A stretch of 14,702 nt of DNA from contig JAJUFY010000015.1 of assembly GCA_029263635.1 (NCBI GenBank), forward strand, positions 1 to 14,702, given 5' to 3'. Source of the DNA: Ectothiorhodospiraceae bacterium. GTDB taxonomy: Bacteria > Pseudomonadota > Gammaproteobacteria > Nitrococcales > AK92. Position numbers and translations under genes: made by a program. The notes beneath the pieces were generated by a model. That model was not told the origin of the DNA and ran no database searches. It was given only the letters and a program-made list of their open reading frames with translations. This document shows positions 1 to 6,230 of this stretch, piece by piece; positions within the stretch are counted from its first letter, which is position 1, and every line of letters starts with the position of its first letter.

Positions 1-36
1 CGCCGAACCAACCGCGAGTGCCTCGTTCCAGGGCAT
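1..36 (-). CDS. Probable bacteriohemerythrin, N-terminus only (cut by left edge)
   Basis: Only 12 codons are visible, reading MPWNEALAVGSA from an ATG at 36-34 towards the left edge. The W-x-x-x-L-x-V-G pattern right after the start is typical of single-domain bacteriohemerythrins, whose first conserved iron-ligand region (I-D-x-Q-H) should follow just outside the window. Such proteins bind O2 at a di-iron site in the cytoplasm. A purine-rich GAGGGG lies a few bases upstream of the ATG, which supports the start. An FNR/Anr-type box centred about 75 bp upstream fits low-oxygen induction, as known for a Pseudomonas hemerythrin. The identification rests on very few residues, so it is a reasoned guess; another small protein remains possible. 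Confidence 0.45.
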   Translation of the reverse strand, partial: MPWNEALAVGSA

Positions 37-103
37 GAGCCCCTCATGGCTCTATCCCTTGTTTTTCCGGAGGCGTCTCGGCGGCGAGCCTACTTCCAGA
101 AAC

Positions 104-117
104 TTGATCCCAATCAA
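104..117. promoter_or_regulatory. FNR/Anr-type box, perfect consensus
   Basis: The sequence TTGATCCCAATCAA matches the FNR/Anr consensus TTGAT-N4-ATCAA in all ten defined positions. Its centre (110.5) is 74.5 bp from the minus-strand ATG at 36. A class II activator at -41.5 would place the leftward start site near 69, leaving a leader of about 33 nt. I do not see a good -10 hexamer at the expected leftward spot, so the match itself is firm but the assigned target is inferred. Confidence 0.75.
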
Positions 118-164
118 GGGAATGCCGTTGTGCCGGCCATCCTGCCCAATGGCCGGCATAGAAG

Positions 165-178
165 TTGATTATGGTCAA
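165..178. promoter_or_regulatory. Second FNR/Anr-like box, one mismatch
   Basis: TTGATTATGGTCAA matches the FNR/Anr consensus in nine of ten defined positions (G for A at the start of the right half). Its centre (171.5) is 69.5 bp before the ATG at 241, so a -41.5 activator would start transcription near 213 with a leader of about 28 nt. CATGGT at 201-206 sits where the -10 element would be. This box is therefore the better candidate for driving the small membrane-protein gene. Confidence 0.55.
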
Positions 179-240
179 TACTAGAGTCGGGCTTTCAGGG
201 CATGGTGCCGTAAACGAACAACAATGCGAGGCGTAGCGTT

Positions 241-393
241 ATGCAGGGACTGATGAGCTTGACCGCCAACCGCCCGGACTTCTGGATGAGCCTGGTGGTC
301 ATCCTGATCATGCTCGGCATGGGCGTATACTTCCTGATCTTCATGTTCCGCAACATCCGTGCCGATGCGGAGAAGGCCGATCAGGAGCGGTAG
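241..393 (+). CDS. Small single-span membrane protein, DUF3149-like
   Basis: This 50-residue ORF has a polar N-terminus, one strongly hydrophobic segment at about residues 16-36 (W-M-S-L-V-V-I-L-I-M-L-G-M-G and onward), and a charged C-terminal tail with F-R-N-I-R followed by acidic and basic residues. That layout, with the S-L-x-V-I core and a positively charged flank implying a cytoplasmic C-terminus, resembles the very short DUF3149 family, whose function is unknown. A GCGAGG lies about 10 nt before the ATG; an internal ATG at 253 is an alternative start. It has no same-strand neighbour. Two FNR/Anr-type boxes upstream suggest expression under oxygen limitation. The family assignment is from memory of its pattern; the existence of a small membrane protein here is more secure than the family name. 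Confidence 0.65.
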   Translation: MQGLMSLTANRPDFWMSLVVILIMLGMGVYFLIFMFRNIRADAEKADQER

Positions 394-425
394 CGGACAG
401 GCATTGTTGCGCACGTCGTGGGGGA

Positions 426-497
426 ATCGCGGCGGGGGCGCCGCTTCTGCAACAGCGTTGGGCGCGGTGCCTGTAGGGGCGGCGTCCTCGTCGCGGT
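426..497. repeat. REPIN-like inverted pair of REP elements
   Basis: Two degenerate copies of a roughly 25-bp core face each other. The minus-oriented copy is at about 426-452 and the plus-oriented copy (TGTAGGGGCGGCGTCCTCGT at its left end) is at 472-497. Both match the cores at 1483-1508 and 6083-6108 with several differences. Each core can fold on itself through GCG-rich arms. The head-to-tail inversion over about 70 bp is the organisation expected of a REPIN. Confidence 0.55.
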
Positions 498-662
498 ACT
501 TTTGATTCCGACCAGGCTGACGGCCAAGAAGCGCCGCCAGTTTGTCGTTCCGCCGATGGGATGACCGTTCTTTGCTGTTTCATGATCGCGAGATCGATAC
601 GGTCGGTCTGTGCCTCGCGATCACAGGCAATTCAGCCGTCGGCTGACGGCATCTCGCACTTC

Positions 663-689
663 GGGATTGCTTCGCTGGCGCTCGCAATG
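663..689. repeat. Short dispersed-type repeat (GGGATTGCTTCGCTGGCGCT core)
   Basis: This 27-bp stretch contains GATTGCTTCGCT and GCTCGCAATG. It closely resembles the CATTGCGAGCG...AGCGAAGCAATCC family of short palindromic intergenic repeats seen in many bacterial genomes. Only one copy is in this window, so its repeat nature rests on recalled similarity and not on internal evidence. Confidence 0.35.
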
Positions 690-810
690 CCGCCAAGGAA
701 TCCGGCGCCCGGGGTCGCTGCGGCCGCCTCGCGATTGACGCGCGCAACTCCCCCGGACGCATCCCCTGCTCGATTGTTGCGAGGCCGGGGCAGACCTGCT
801 GCCGGAGCGG

Positions 811-1401
811 CTAGGTCTCGCCCCGGCCCACCCATTTCGGCACGGCCGGCGGCTGGTAGCGGGCGTAGCGATCCAGCAGCAGTCGTGGATCGCTCTCGAC
901 GATGAGCATGCTCCGGTACAGGGGCTTGACGAATTCCTCGGCGACGCTGTGGTCGAGGAAGCGGACCAGGCTGTCGTAGTAGCCGCCGACGTTGAACAGT
1001 CCGCACGGCTTGTCATGGAAGCCGAGCTGCGCCCAGGTCCAGATCTCGAAGAGCTCCTCCAGGGTGCCGATGCCGCCGGGCAATGCGATGAAGCCGTCCG
1101 AGAGCTCCGCCATCAGCGCCTTGCGTTCGTGCATGGAGCGGGTGACATGCAGCTCGGTGAGTCCCGGGTGGGCGAGCTCCTTGCGCTGCAGCGATTCCGG
1201 GATGATGCCGACCACCTCGCCGCCCGCAGCCAGTACCGCATCTGCCACCACCCCCATGATGCCGACGCTGGCACCGCCGTACACCAGGCGGATACCCCGC
1301 TCGACGAGGGCCGCGCCCAGCGCCCGGGCGCTCTCCGCGTAGATCCCGGTCCGGCCGGGGCTGGACCCGCAATAGACACAAAGACTCCTGATCTCTTTCA
1401 C
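811..1401 (-). CDS. LOG-family protein (TIGR00730 Rossmann fold, putative nucleotide phosphoribohydrolase)
   Basis: The 196-residue product has the family hallmarks: a nucleotide-binding V-Y-G-G-A-S-V-G-I-M-G stretch at 40-50, the catalytic S-M-H-E-R-K region with Arg93 and Lys94, and the signature P-G-G-I-G-T-L-E-E at 108-116 with its catalytic Glu116. Family members hydrolyse nucleoside 5'-monophosphates (cytokinin riboside monophosphates or AMP) to free base and ribose 5-phosphate in the cytosol. Length is normal. The start is GTG at 1401, immediately before the conserved K-E-I-R-S-L-C-V-Y-C-G-S-S; the ribosome site (GAAAGCAG) is weak. A REP-like element lies in the 215-bp gap upstream, so it is probably transcribed separately from the acetyltransferase gene. 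Whether it makes cytokinins or serves nucleotide salvage cannot be told from sequence. Confidence 0.9.
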   Translation of the reverse strand: MKEIRSLCVYCGSSPGRTGIYAESARALGAALVERGIRLVYGGASVGIMGVVADAVLAAGGEVVGIIPESLQRKELAHPGLTELHVTRSMHERKALMAELSDGFIALPGGIGTLEELFEIWTWAQLGFHDKPCGLFNVGGYYDSLVRFLDHSVAEEFVKPLYRSMLIVESDPRLLLDRYARYQPPAVPKWVGRGET

Positions 1402-1482
1402 CTGCTTTCACCCGAATGTGTGCCGGCCTGCCTTGCCGCCGGCTGGATTCGCCATGCCATGGGGCGCGGCCGATCTTCTTGC

Positions 1483-1508
1483 TGTAGGAGCGACGTCCCC
1501 GTCGCGAT
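1483..1508. repeat. Single REP-like element
   Basis: The best copy of the window's REP-like core. Positions 1484-1508 read GTAGGAGCGACGTCCCCGTC followed by GCGAT, with a perfect internal hairpin GCGACG-TCCC-CGTCGC. It lies in the 215-bp gap between the LOG and acetyltransferase genes. I see no inverted partner nearby, so it is a singlet here. Confidence 0.6.
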
Positions 1509-1616
1509 TCTTGTGCGACCACCCGTGGTCGTACTGAGCTGGGTCGTCATAGGTGCCACTGGGCGCCCAATATCGCACCGGGCCAAACCCTGCTGCCCCC
1601 ATGTCCGTCCACAACC

Positions 1617-2192
1617 TCAGGCGCTTTCACGCTCGGCCGCGCCGGCGGCCGTCAGCGTTTTCGCCAGCACCTCGAGCTGCAGCCCTGCCACCCGCGGCGA
1701 ACCGAGTTCCGGCATCTCGGGAAACGGCCTGAGCTCGCCGGTGCGCCGGTACCCGCGCCGCTCGTAGAAGGCGATGAGCTCGGGCCGCAGCGTGATCACC
1801 GTCATCAGCATCTTATCGACGCCCCACTCGCGCCGGGCAAGGTCCTCCGCCATCCGCATCACCTGCTTGCCGATTCCCTGCCCCTGCAGGCCCGGCCGGA
1901 TGGCGAACATGCCGAAGTAGGCGCTGTCGCCCACCTTCTCCAGGTGCACGCAGCCGACCAGCTCCGCGCCCCTGAAACCGAGCAGGATGAGCGAGTTCTC
2001 CGCCGCGATCAGGCGCAGCACCTCGTTGTGGTGGGTGCGCTGCCCATCGAGCAGATCGGCCTCGGTGGTCCAGCCCTGCCGGCTGGACTCGCCCCGGTAG
2101 GCGGAATTGACAAGAGCAACGATCCGATCGACGTCGGCCGCCCCGGCACGGCGGAAAGTCAGCGGGGCCTGTTCATGTTCGATAGCGCTCAT
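1617..2192 (-). CDS. GNAT-family N-acetyltransferase
   Basis: The 191-residue protein shows the GNAT fold. An N-terminal T-F-R-R-A-G-A-A-D-V-D-R-I strand-helix is followed by the acetyl-CoA pyrophosphate loop Q-G-Q-G-I-G at 103-108 (Q-x-x-G-x-G), preceded by the M-F-A-I-R-P strand. The C-terminal F-Y-E-R-R-G-Y at 142-148 is the usual motif B region with a candidate general-acid tyrosine (Tyr143). It should transfer an acetyl group from acetyl-CoA to an amine; the substrate (small molecule, antibiotic or protein) cannot be deduced. The start ATG at 2192 is preceded by GGAAGG at a good distance. It follows pncA on the same strand after a 169-bp gap that contains a weak terminator-like hairpin, so co-transcription is uncertain. 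Confidence 0.88.
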   Translation of the reverse strand: MSAIEHEQAPLTFRRAGAADVDRIVALVNSAYRGESSRQGWTTEADLLDGQRTHHNEVLRLIAAENSLILLGFRGAELVGCVHLEKVGDSAYFGMFAIRPGLQGQGIGKQVMRMAEDLARREWGVDKMLMTVITLRPELIAFYERRGYRRTGELRPFPEMPELGSPRVAGLQLEVLAKTLTAAGAAERESA

Positions 2193-2326
2193 GGATGCCT
2201 TCCCGAGACCTCCGCGGGCGGCACCTCAAAACCGGCACGCCCGCGCGACCCCGGCAATATCGATGGATTGGCGGCAGGAAAGCAACTGTCAGGCCGGCCT
2301 GCCCGGCGCAGCACCGGATAGCCCCG

Positions 2327-2352
2327 GAAGAAATTGCCCGTTCCGGCAGGCA
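2327..2352 (-). terminator. Weak terminator-like hairpin after pncA
   Basis: Read on the minus strand, beginning about 9 nt past the pncA stop, TGCCTGCCGGAACGGGCA can form a six-pair stem with one G-T pair, followed by ATTTCTTC. The position suits a Rho-independent terminator, but the stem is short and the T-tract is interrupted, so the call is tentative. A 12-bp perfect palindrome, CAGGCCGGCCTG, lies further downstream at 2290-2301. Confidence 0.3.
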
Positions 2353-2361
2353 GCTTGGCCT

Positions 2362-2940
2362 TTACTCGCCTTCCAGGATCACGCCAGCCGCCTGCAGGTC
2401 AGCGCGTGCCGCCTCGGCGCCGGCGGCGGTGAGCGCCCGGGTCGCCGGCAGGATGACATGGGCCTCGAAGCCGTTGCGCCGGGCATCCAGGGCCGTGGCC
2501 CTGACGCAGACATCCTCGGCCAGGCCGCCGATCCACACCCGCCGCACCCCACGGGCACGCAGGTGCTCGGCCAGTCCCGTCTCGTCGAAGGCGGAGTACT
2601 GATCCCGGTCCAGCCGCGTGCCCTTGGCGATGTGGATCGCGCCGGCCGGCAGCTCCAGGTCCGGGTGAAACGCCGCGCCGGCCGTGTCCTGGACGCAATG
2701 CTCGGGCCAGATGCCGCCCTGGGACTGGAAGCTGGGATGCTCCGGCGGATGCCAGTCGCGGGAGGCATAGATCGGGATGCCGCGCTCGTGGGCGGCGGCC
2801 AGCCAGCGGTTGAGTTCGGGGATGATCAGATCGCCCTTCGGCACCGGCAAAGCGCCGCCCGGGCAGAAATCACGCTGCACATCGACGACGACAAGCGCGT
2901 CGCCGGCTTGCAGTCGATCGAGCGGATGCGATGACGGCAT
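2362..2940 (-). CDS. pncA: Nicotinamidase (isochorismatase-fold amidohydrolase)
   Basis: Nicotinamidase converts nicotinamide to nicotinic acid and ammonia in the cytosolic NAD salvage route. With the start at 2940 the protein has 192 residues. The catalytic triad is visible: Asp20 in V-V-V-D-V-Q-R-D-F, Lys106 in A-K-G-T-R-L-D, and Cys145 in G-G-L-A-E-D-V-C-V. The metal ligands are Asp62 and His64 in R-D-W-H, and probably His81 in W-P-E-H. The Asp-to-His spacing equals that recalled for the archaeal enzyme of known structure. The Y-S-A-F following K-G-T is also typical of nicotinamidases and argues against a plain isochorismatase. An upstream in-frame ATG at 2979 would add 13 residues, but GGAGG lies about 7 nt before the ATG at 2940, so that start is chosen. 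Confidence 0.92.
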   Translation of the reverse strand: MPSSHPLDRLQAGDALVVVDVQRDFCPGGALPVPKGDLIIPELNRWLAAAHERGIPIYASRDWHPPEHPSFQSQGGIWPEHCVQDTAGAAFHPDLELPAGAIHIAKGTRLDRDQYSAFDETGLAEHLRARGVRRVWIGGLAEDVCVRATALDARRNGFEAHVILPATRALTAAGAEAARADLQAAGVILEGE

Positions 2941-3051
2941 GGCGCACCTCCGGAACGCAGCATACGGAGCTCTCCTCACATGGGTGCGGTGACAAGCCGC
3001 ATAAAGACACGCTCAGCGGCCGGTCGCGCTGGGAGTGGCGGCAGCCCCGCC

Positions 3052-5367
3052 TCAGGCGGCAACGGTCTGGAAGACTTCTTCCTCCTGGGCGAAGTTAAGC
3101 CGCAGAAGGGCTTCCAGGCTGTAGAGCAGGCGCCGGAATTCGCTGAGCTCCATGGCCGATAGCGGCTCTTGCGGCAGCGTATCGAGCATGCCCTGGAACC
3201 GCCGTGCCAGACGAAAGATTTCCCGGTGAGTGCGGCTCATGGCAGCCATCGGATCCACGCCCTGCAGCAGACCCGCCAACTGCGGGTACAGCGTCTCCTC
3301 GTCTTCCCGCTCATGGGGAAGAAGCTTCGACCGCAGCAGCTCGCCGACCGCATGAAGCTCTGCTCGCGCCTGCTCGGGGGCTAGCGCGTCCAGCGCATCC
3401 GCGGCGAGCTTGATCCGATCCAGCAAAGGCTCCAACTGGCCGTGCTCTTCCCGCAGGCGGGCCACCACCGCCGGGGGCAAGGCCTGGAACCGCCGGGCGC
3501 GGCGGCCGGGCGTCAAGGCACGCAGTGCGTTCGCGATCACGGCGACGTCGATACCCTCCTGCAGCAGCGCACCGGCTACCACCGGCAGGTAACCCATGGC
3601 CGCCACCAGCATCGCCAGACCGGATAGCCCCATCCCGACCACCACGCTCTGCAGGGCGATCGCACGGCCGCGCCGCGCTATCTGCAGCCCGTCGGCCAGC
3701 CGGTCCAGCCGGTCCACCAGCAGCACCACATCCGCCGCTTCGGCGGACGCCGCCGCGCCCCGGGCCCCCATGGCGACGCCGACATCCGCTGCCGCCAGGG
3801 CCGGGGCGTCGTTGATGCCGTCGCCGACCATGGCCGTCACCGCCCGCTTGCGCTCGGCGGCAACCGCCGCGACCTTGTCCGCCGGCGTGCATTCGGCTAG
3901 AACCGTGTCGATACCGAGGGCAGCGGCGATGGTTTCTGCGACGTCGCGGTGATCGCCACTCACCATCACCGTCCGCCGGATTCCCGCCTGGCGCAGAGCC
4001 CGCAGCGCCCGTGCGGTATCCAGACGGATCTGGTCCGCCAGCAGCAGGGCGCCGGCCGGCCGATCGTCCACGGCGACGAACACGCCGGCACCGCCGCCAT
4101 ACGCCAGGCGTTGCAGCGCCTGGCGCATCCATCCTTGGGGCTCGGCCTCGCCGGTGACATAGCCGACGGTGCCGACCTTTACTTGCCGCCCATCCACCTC
4201 CCCCTCCAGCCCGGCACCGGGCTGCTCGCGCACCTGGCGCGGCAGGCTCAGCGGCAGCCCGCGCCGGCGGGCCTCGCCGACCAGCGCCTGGGCCAGCGCG
4301 TGCTGAGACACCTGGTCGACCGATGCGGCAAGCCGCAGCACTTCCGTCGCTTCCAGGGTGCCGGAGGTTTCGATGCCAGCCAGGCGAGCCTGGCCGGAGG
4401 TCAGCGTGCCGGTCTTGTCGAACATCACGACCTCAACCTGGGCAAGCTGCTCCAGGGCTCCGCCGTCCTTGACCAACACGCCCCGCCGTGCGGCGCAGGA
4501 AATGGCCGACACCAGGGCGGCGGGTGCGGCCAGAATCAGCGGGCAAGGAGTGGCTACCACCAGCACCGCCAGGGCACGCAGCGGCTCGCCCGAGATCAGC
4601 CAGGCCAGGCCGGCCAGGCCGAGCGCCAGCGGCACGAAGAGCAGGGCATAGCGGTCGGCCAGGCGTGTGAACGGCGCCCTGCCCGCCTGGGCCTGCTGCA
4701 CCAGCCGCACCACCCCGGCATAGGTACTGGCGGCAGCCGTGGCCAGCGCCTCCAGCTCAAAAGGCTGCCCCGCATTGACGACACCGCTGGCCAGCCGCTC
4801 GCCGCGCGCACGGCTGCGCGGCATCGGCTCGCCGGTCAGCGCCGACTCGTCCAGCACCGCCGAGTCAGTCAACAGCAGGCCGTCTACCGGCACGACCTCC
4901 CCGGGCTTCACCAGCAAGCGGTCCCCTGGAATGACGGCGTCCACCGCCACGTCTTCCAGCTCCGCGCCGCGGCGGCGGTGGGCGCTCTGAGGCGTACGCG
5001 CCAGCAGGGCGGTGAGCTCGCGCCGTGCCCGTGCTCCGGCATAGGCTTCCAGGGCGCGGCCGCTGGCCAGCATGAAGGCGATCACCGCGCCGGCCAGATA
5101 CTCCCCCAGCGCCAGCGCGCCAAGCATGGTAAGCAAGGCGAGCAGATCCACCCCTGCCTTACCGTGGCGCAAGGCTCGCAGCGTTTCTGCCGCCAGGACG
5201 GTCAGCATGAGCACGATCAGCCCGCCCCAGATGCGGGCCGCCCAGTCACTGCCGCTCAGCCAGTACGCCGCCGCGCCTGCCGCCAGGCCACCTCCTGTCA
5301 GCGCCAACAGCCCGATAGACCGAAAGCCGCTGCAATTCCAGCGAGAACCGGCCTGATCGACGGACAT
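3052..5367 (-). CDS. P1B-type metal-transporting ATPase with C-terminal hemerythrin domain (P1B-5/Nia-like)
   Basis: This 771-residue inner-membrane pump has all P-type landmarks: actuator T-G-E at 178-180, phosphorylated Asp317 in D-K-T-G-T, and hinge G-D-G-I-N-D at 515-520. The metal-binding membrane motif is T-P-C-P at 273-276, not the C-P-C of copper/zinc pumps, and the usual His-Pro of the nucleotide domain reads H-A (His356). There is no N-terminal CxxC domain. Hydrophobic segments lie at about 17-36, 44-62, 73-104, 240-290 and 571-612. Residues about 632-771 form a hemerythrin-like helical domain with His642, His685-x3-Asp689 and His714; the last expected His is Asn758. TPC plus hemerythrin marks the P1B-5 group, where S. 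meliloti Nia exports nickel and iron. GGAGGA precedes the ATG by about 9 nt. The CopD-like gene lies 113 bp upstream on the same strand. Confidence 0.9.
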   Translation of the reverse strand: MSVDQAGSRWNCSGFRSIGLLALTGGGLAAGAAAYWLSGSDWAARIWGGLIVLMLTVLAAETLRALRHGKAGVDLLALLTMLGALALGEYLAGAVIAFMLASGRALEAYAGARARRELTALLARTPQSAHRRRGAELEDVAVDAVIPGDRLLVKPGEVVPVDGLLLTDSAVLDESALTGEPMPRSRARGERLASGVVNAGQPFELEALATAAASTYAGVVRLVQQAQAGRAPFTRLADRYALLFVPLALGLAGLAWLISGEPLRALAVLVVATPCPLILAAPAALVSAISCAARRGVLVKDGGALEQLAQVEVVMFDKTGTLTSGQARLAGIETSGTLEATEVLRLAASVDQVSQHALAQALVGEARRRGLPLSLPRQVREQPGAGLEGEVDGRQVKVGTVGYVTGEAEPQGWMRQALQRLAYGGGAGVFVAVDDRPAGALLLADQIRLDTARALRALRQAGIRRTVMVSGDHRDVAETIAAALGIDTVLAECTPADKVAAVAAERKRAVTAMVGDGINDAPALAAADVGVAMGARGAAASAEAADVVLLVDRLDRLADGLQIARRGRAIALQSVVVGMGLSGLAMLVAAMGYLPVVAGALLQEGIDVAVIANALRALTPGRRARRFQALPPAVVARLREEHGQLEPLLDRIKLAADALDALAPEQARAELHAVGELLRSKLLPHEREDEETLYPQLAGLLQGVDPMAAMSRTHREIFRLARRFQGMLDTLPQEPLSAMELSEFRRLLYSLEALLRLNFAQEEEVFQTVAA

Positions 5368-5433
5368 GGCAAGCGATCCTCCAGCGCTGCGCTCTTGTCT
5401 TCCTCAACGTCGGGGCGCCGGGGAAGGCAGCCT

Positions 5434-5462
5434 AGCCCTGCCGAACAGGCAACGGCAGGGCT
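5434..5462. terminator. Strong hairpin between CopD-like gene and metal ATPase gene
   Basis: AGCCCTGCCG and CGGCAGGGCT form a perfect 10-bp stem around a 9-nt loop, starting 18 nt past the CopD-like stop on the minus strand. Neither strand has a T-tract after it, so it is not a classic Rho-independent terminator. It may attenuate transcription or protect the 3' end of the CopD-like message. Confidence 0.4.
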
Positions 5463-5480
5463 GTATCCAGGCAGGTCTGC

Positions 5481-5951
5481 TCAGAACCAGAACCAGCCGT
5501 GGCTGCCGGCGACCGCGGCGGCTACGGTCAGCAGACTGATCCCAAGCAGGAACCAGTGCAGCCACTGCACCAGCCGGAAGGTGGATTCCGGCGCTCGTTC
5601 GGCGCGGCGCAGGAACCAGCGGTGCAGAAACAGTGGCTCCAGCACGAACAGCATCAGGGTGAAGATCAGCCACACCAGAATCATGGCGTGGATCCACCAG
5701 AACTGCGGCACGGCGAGCCGCTGCCAGCCGCTGACGTGCAGCATGTAGAAGCCGCTCAGGGCGGCGAGCAGGGTGGTGATGCGCGACTGCGCCGCGAAGC
5801 GGCTTTCCACGCGCTCGAAGAAGGCGACGCGCTCGGCAGGATCCTTGAAGCGCCGCACGGCCGGCAACAGTACCAGCGTGACCATGGCCACACCGCCGAT
5901 CCAGAGCACGATCGCGAGCACGTGCACGACACGCGCGAACGCGTATTCCAT
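5481..5951 (-). CDS. Small four-helix membrane protein, CopD-like
   Basis: The 156-residue protein is almost all membrane. Hydrophobic spans lie at about 6-30, 57-73, 84-108 and 128-148, with a charged segment at 33-56 and a basic loop at 111-126. Histidines sit in or beside spans at positions 10, 72, 88, 110 and 132, and the opening R-V-V-H-V-L-A-I-V-L-W-I-G-G pattern resembles CopD-type and related haem- or copper-associated integral proteins. This makes metal or haem handling plausible, but no catalytic motif proves it. The ATG at 5951 follows GGGGAGG at 7 nt. It precedes the metal ATPase on the same strand by 113 bp, with a hairpin between, so a two-gene metal unit is possible. HemJ-like proteins are an alternative relation. 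Confidence 0.72.
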   Translation of the reverse strand: MEYAFARVVHVLAIVLWIGGVAMVTLVLLPAVRRFKDPAERVAFFERVESRFAAQSRITTLLAALSGFYMLHVSGWQRLAVPQFWWIHAMILVWLIFTLMLFVLEPLFLHRWFLRRAERAPESTFRLVQWLHWFLLGISLLTVAAAVAGSHGWFWF

Positions 5952-6082
5952 CGTTCGGCCTCCCCGGCAGGTTTAGCGCCATTGTGCTGGGACTGTGCGG
6001 CGGTACGGGAATGACGAAGATCAAGAAGGTTTTTGTGCCAAATCGCCGAAAGGAAAAGATCCGACGCGAATTAGGCCCTTCC

Positions 6083-6189
6083 CGTAGGAGCGACGTCCCC
6101 GCCGCGATCCTCCAGAGCGCCCTCACCCCCGGCCCCTCCACCGCACGCGGGAGAGGGGAAAAGCATTGCGGCGGGACGCCGCTCCTACG
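6083..6189. repeat. REPIN-like inverted REP pair with a nested hairpin repeat
   Basis: The plus-oriented core at 6083-6108 (GTAGGAGCGACGTCCCCGCC then GCGAT) faces a minus-oriented core at 6165-6189, whose reverse complement begins CGTAGGAGCGGCGTCCCGCC. They are therefore an inverted pair about 107 bp long. The element starts 41 nt past the pobA stop and lies in the 279-bp gap before the CopD-like gene. It could stabilise or terminate the pca-pob transcript, but I see no U-tract. Confidence 0.65.
6120..6158. repeat. CCCTCACCCC-type hairpin repeat inside the REPIN
   Basis: CCCCTC at 6133-6138 pairs with GAGGGG at 6153-6158, and CCGC with GCGG inside it, giving an imperfect hairpin. The leading CCCTCACCCCCGGCCCCTCC is of a kind commonly found scattered between genes of xanthomonads and pseudomonads. 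Only one copy is in this window. Confidence 0.4.
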
Positions 6190-6230
6190 CCAGGAAGCCT
6201 TTGTTGGCCTTACCTTCTCTGCCCAGCCGC

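Larger units (their letters stand above)
394..810. other. Intergenic stretch without a convincing gene; repeats
   Basis: I find no reading frame with a credible start, ribosome site and protein-like composition in these 417 bases. The stretch holds an inverted pair of REP-like elements (426-497), a short dispersed-type repeat at 663-689, and a small hairpin around 789-803 (GGCAG/CTGCC, no T-tract) just past the end of the LOG-family gene. Overlapping frames on both strands are arginine- and serine-rich and look like out-of-frame readings of GC-rich DNA. Confidence 0.6.

Noticed and set aside
426..497. Possible Rho-independent terminator for the 241-393 gene
   Set aside because: The inverted arms match REP-like copies elsewhere in the window and no T-tract follows, so a repeat explains the symmetry better; an effect on the transcript end is still possible.
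561..905. Plus-strand ORF of 114 codons between the small membrane protein and the LOG gene
   Set aside because: Its second half is antisense to the LOG-family gene, it has no clear ribosome site, and the product is Pro/Ala/Arg-rich without motifs.
2941..2979. Longer nicotinamidase start at 2979 adding 13 residues
   Set aside because: The extra residues (M-R-R-A-P-Y-A-A-F-R-R-C-A) are not conserved-looking, and a strong GGAGG sits correctly for the ATG at 2940.
3037..3051. GGCGG/CCGCC mini-hairpin right after the metal ATPase stop
   Set aside because: The stem is only 5 bp and has no T-tract; such pairs are expected by chance at this GC content.
3949..5748. Long plus-strand open frame (599 codons) across the metal ATPase and CopD-like genes
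   Set aside because: It is antisense to two genes with clear motifs and good ribosome sites. Its Gln/His/Arg-rich composition and lack of domains are typical of a frame opened by high-GC codon bias.
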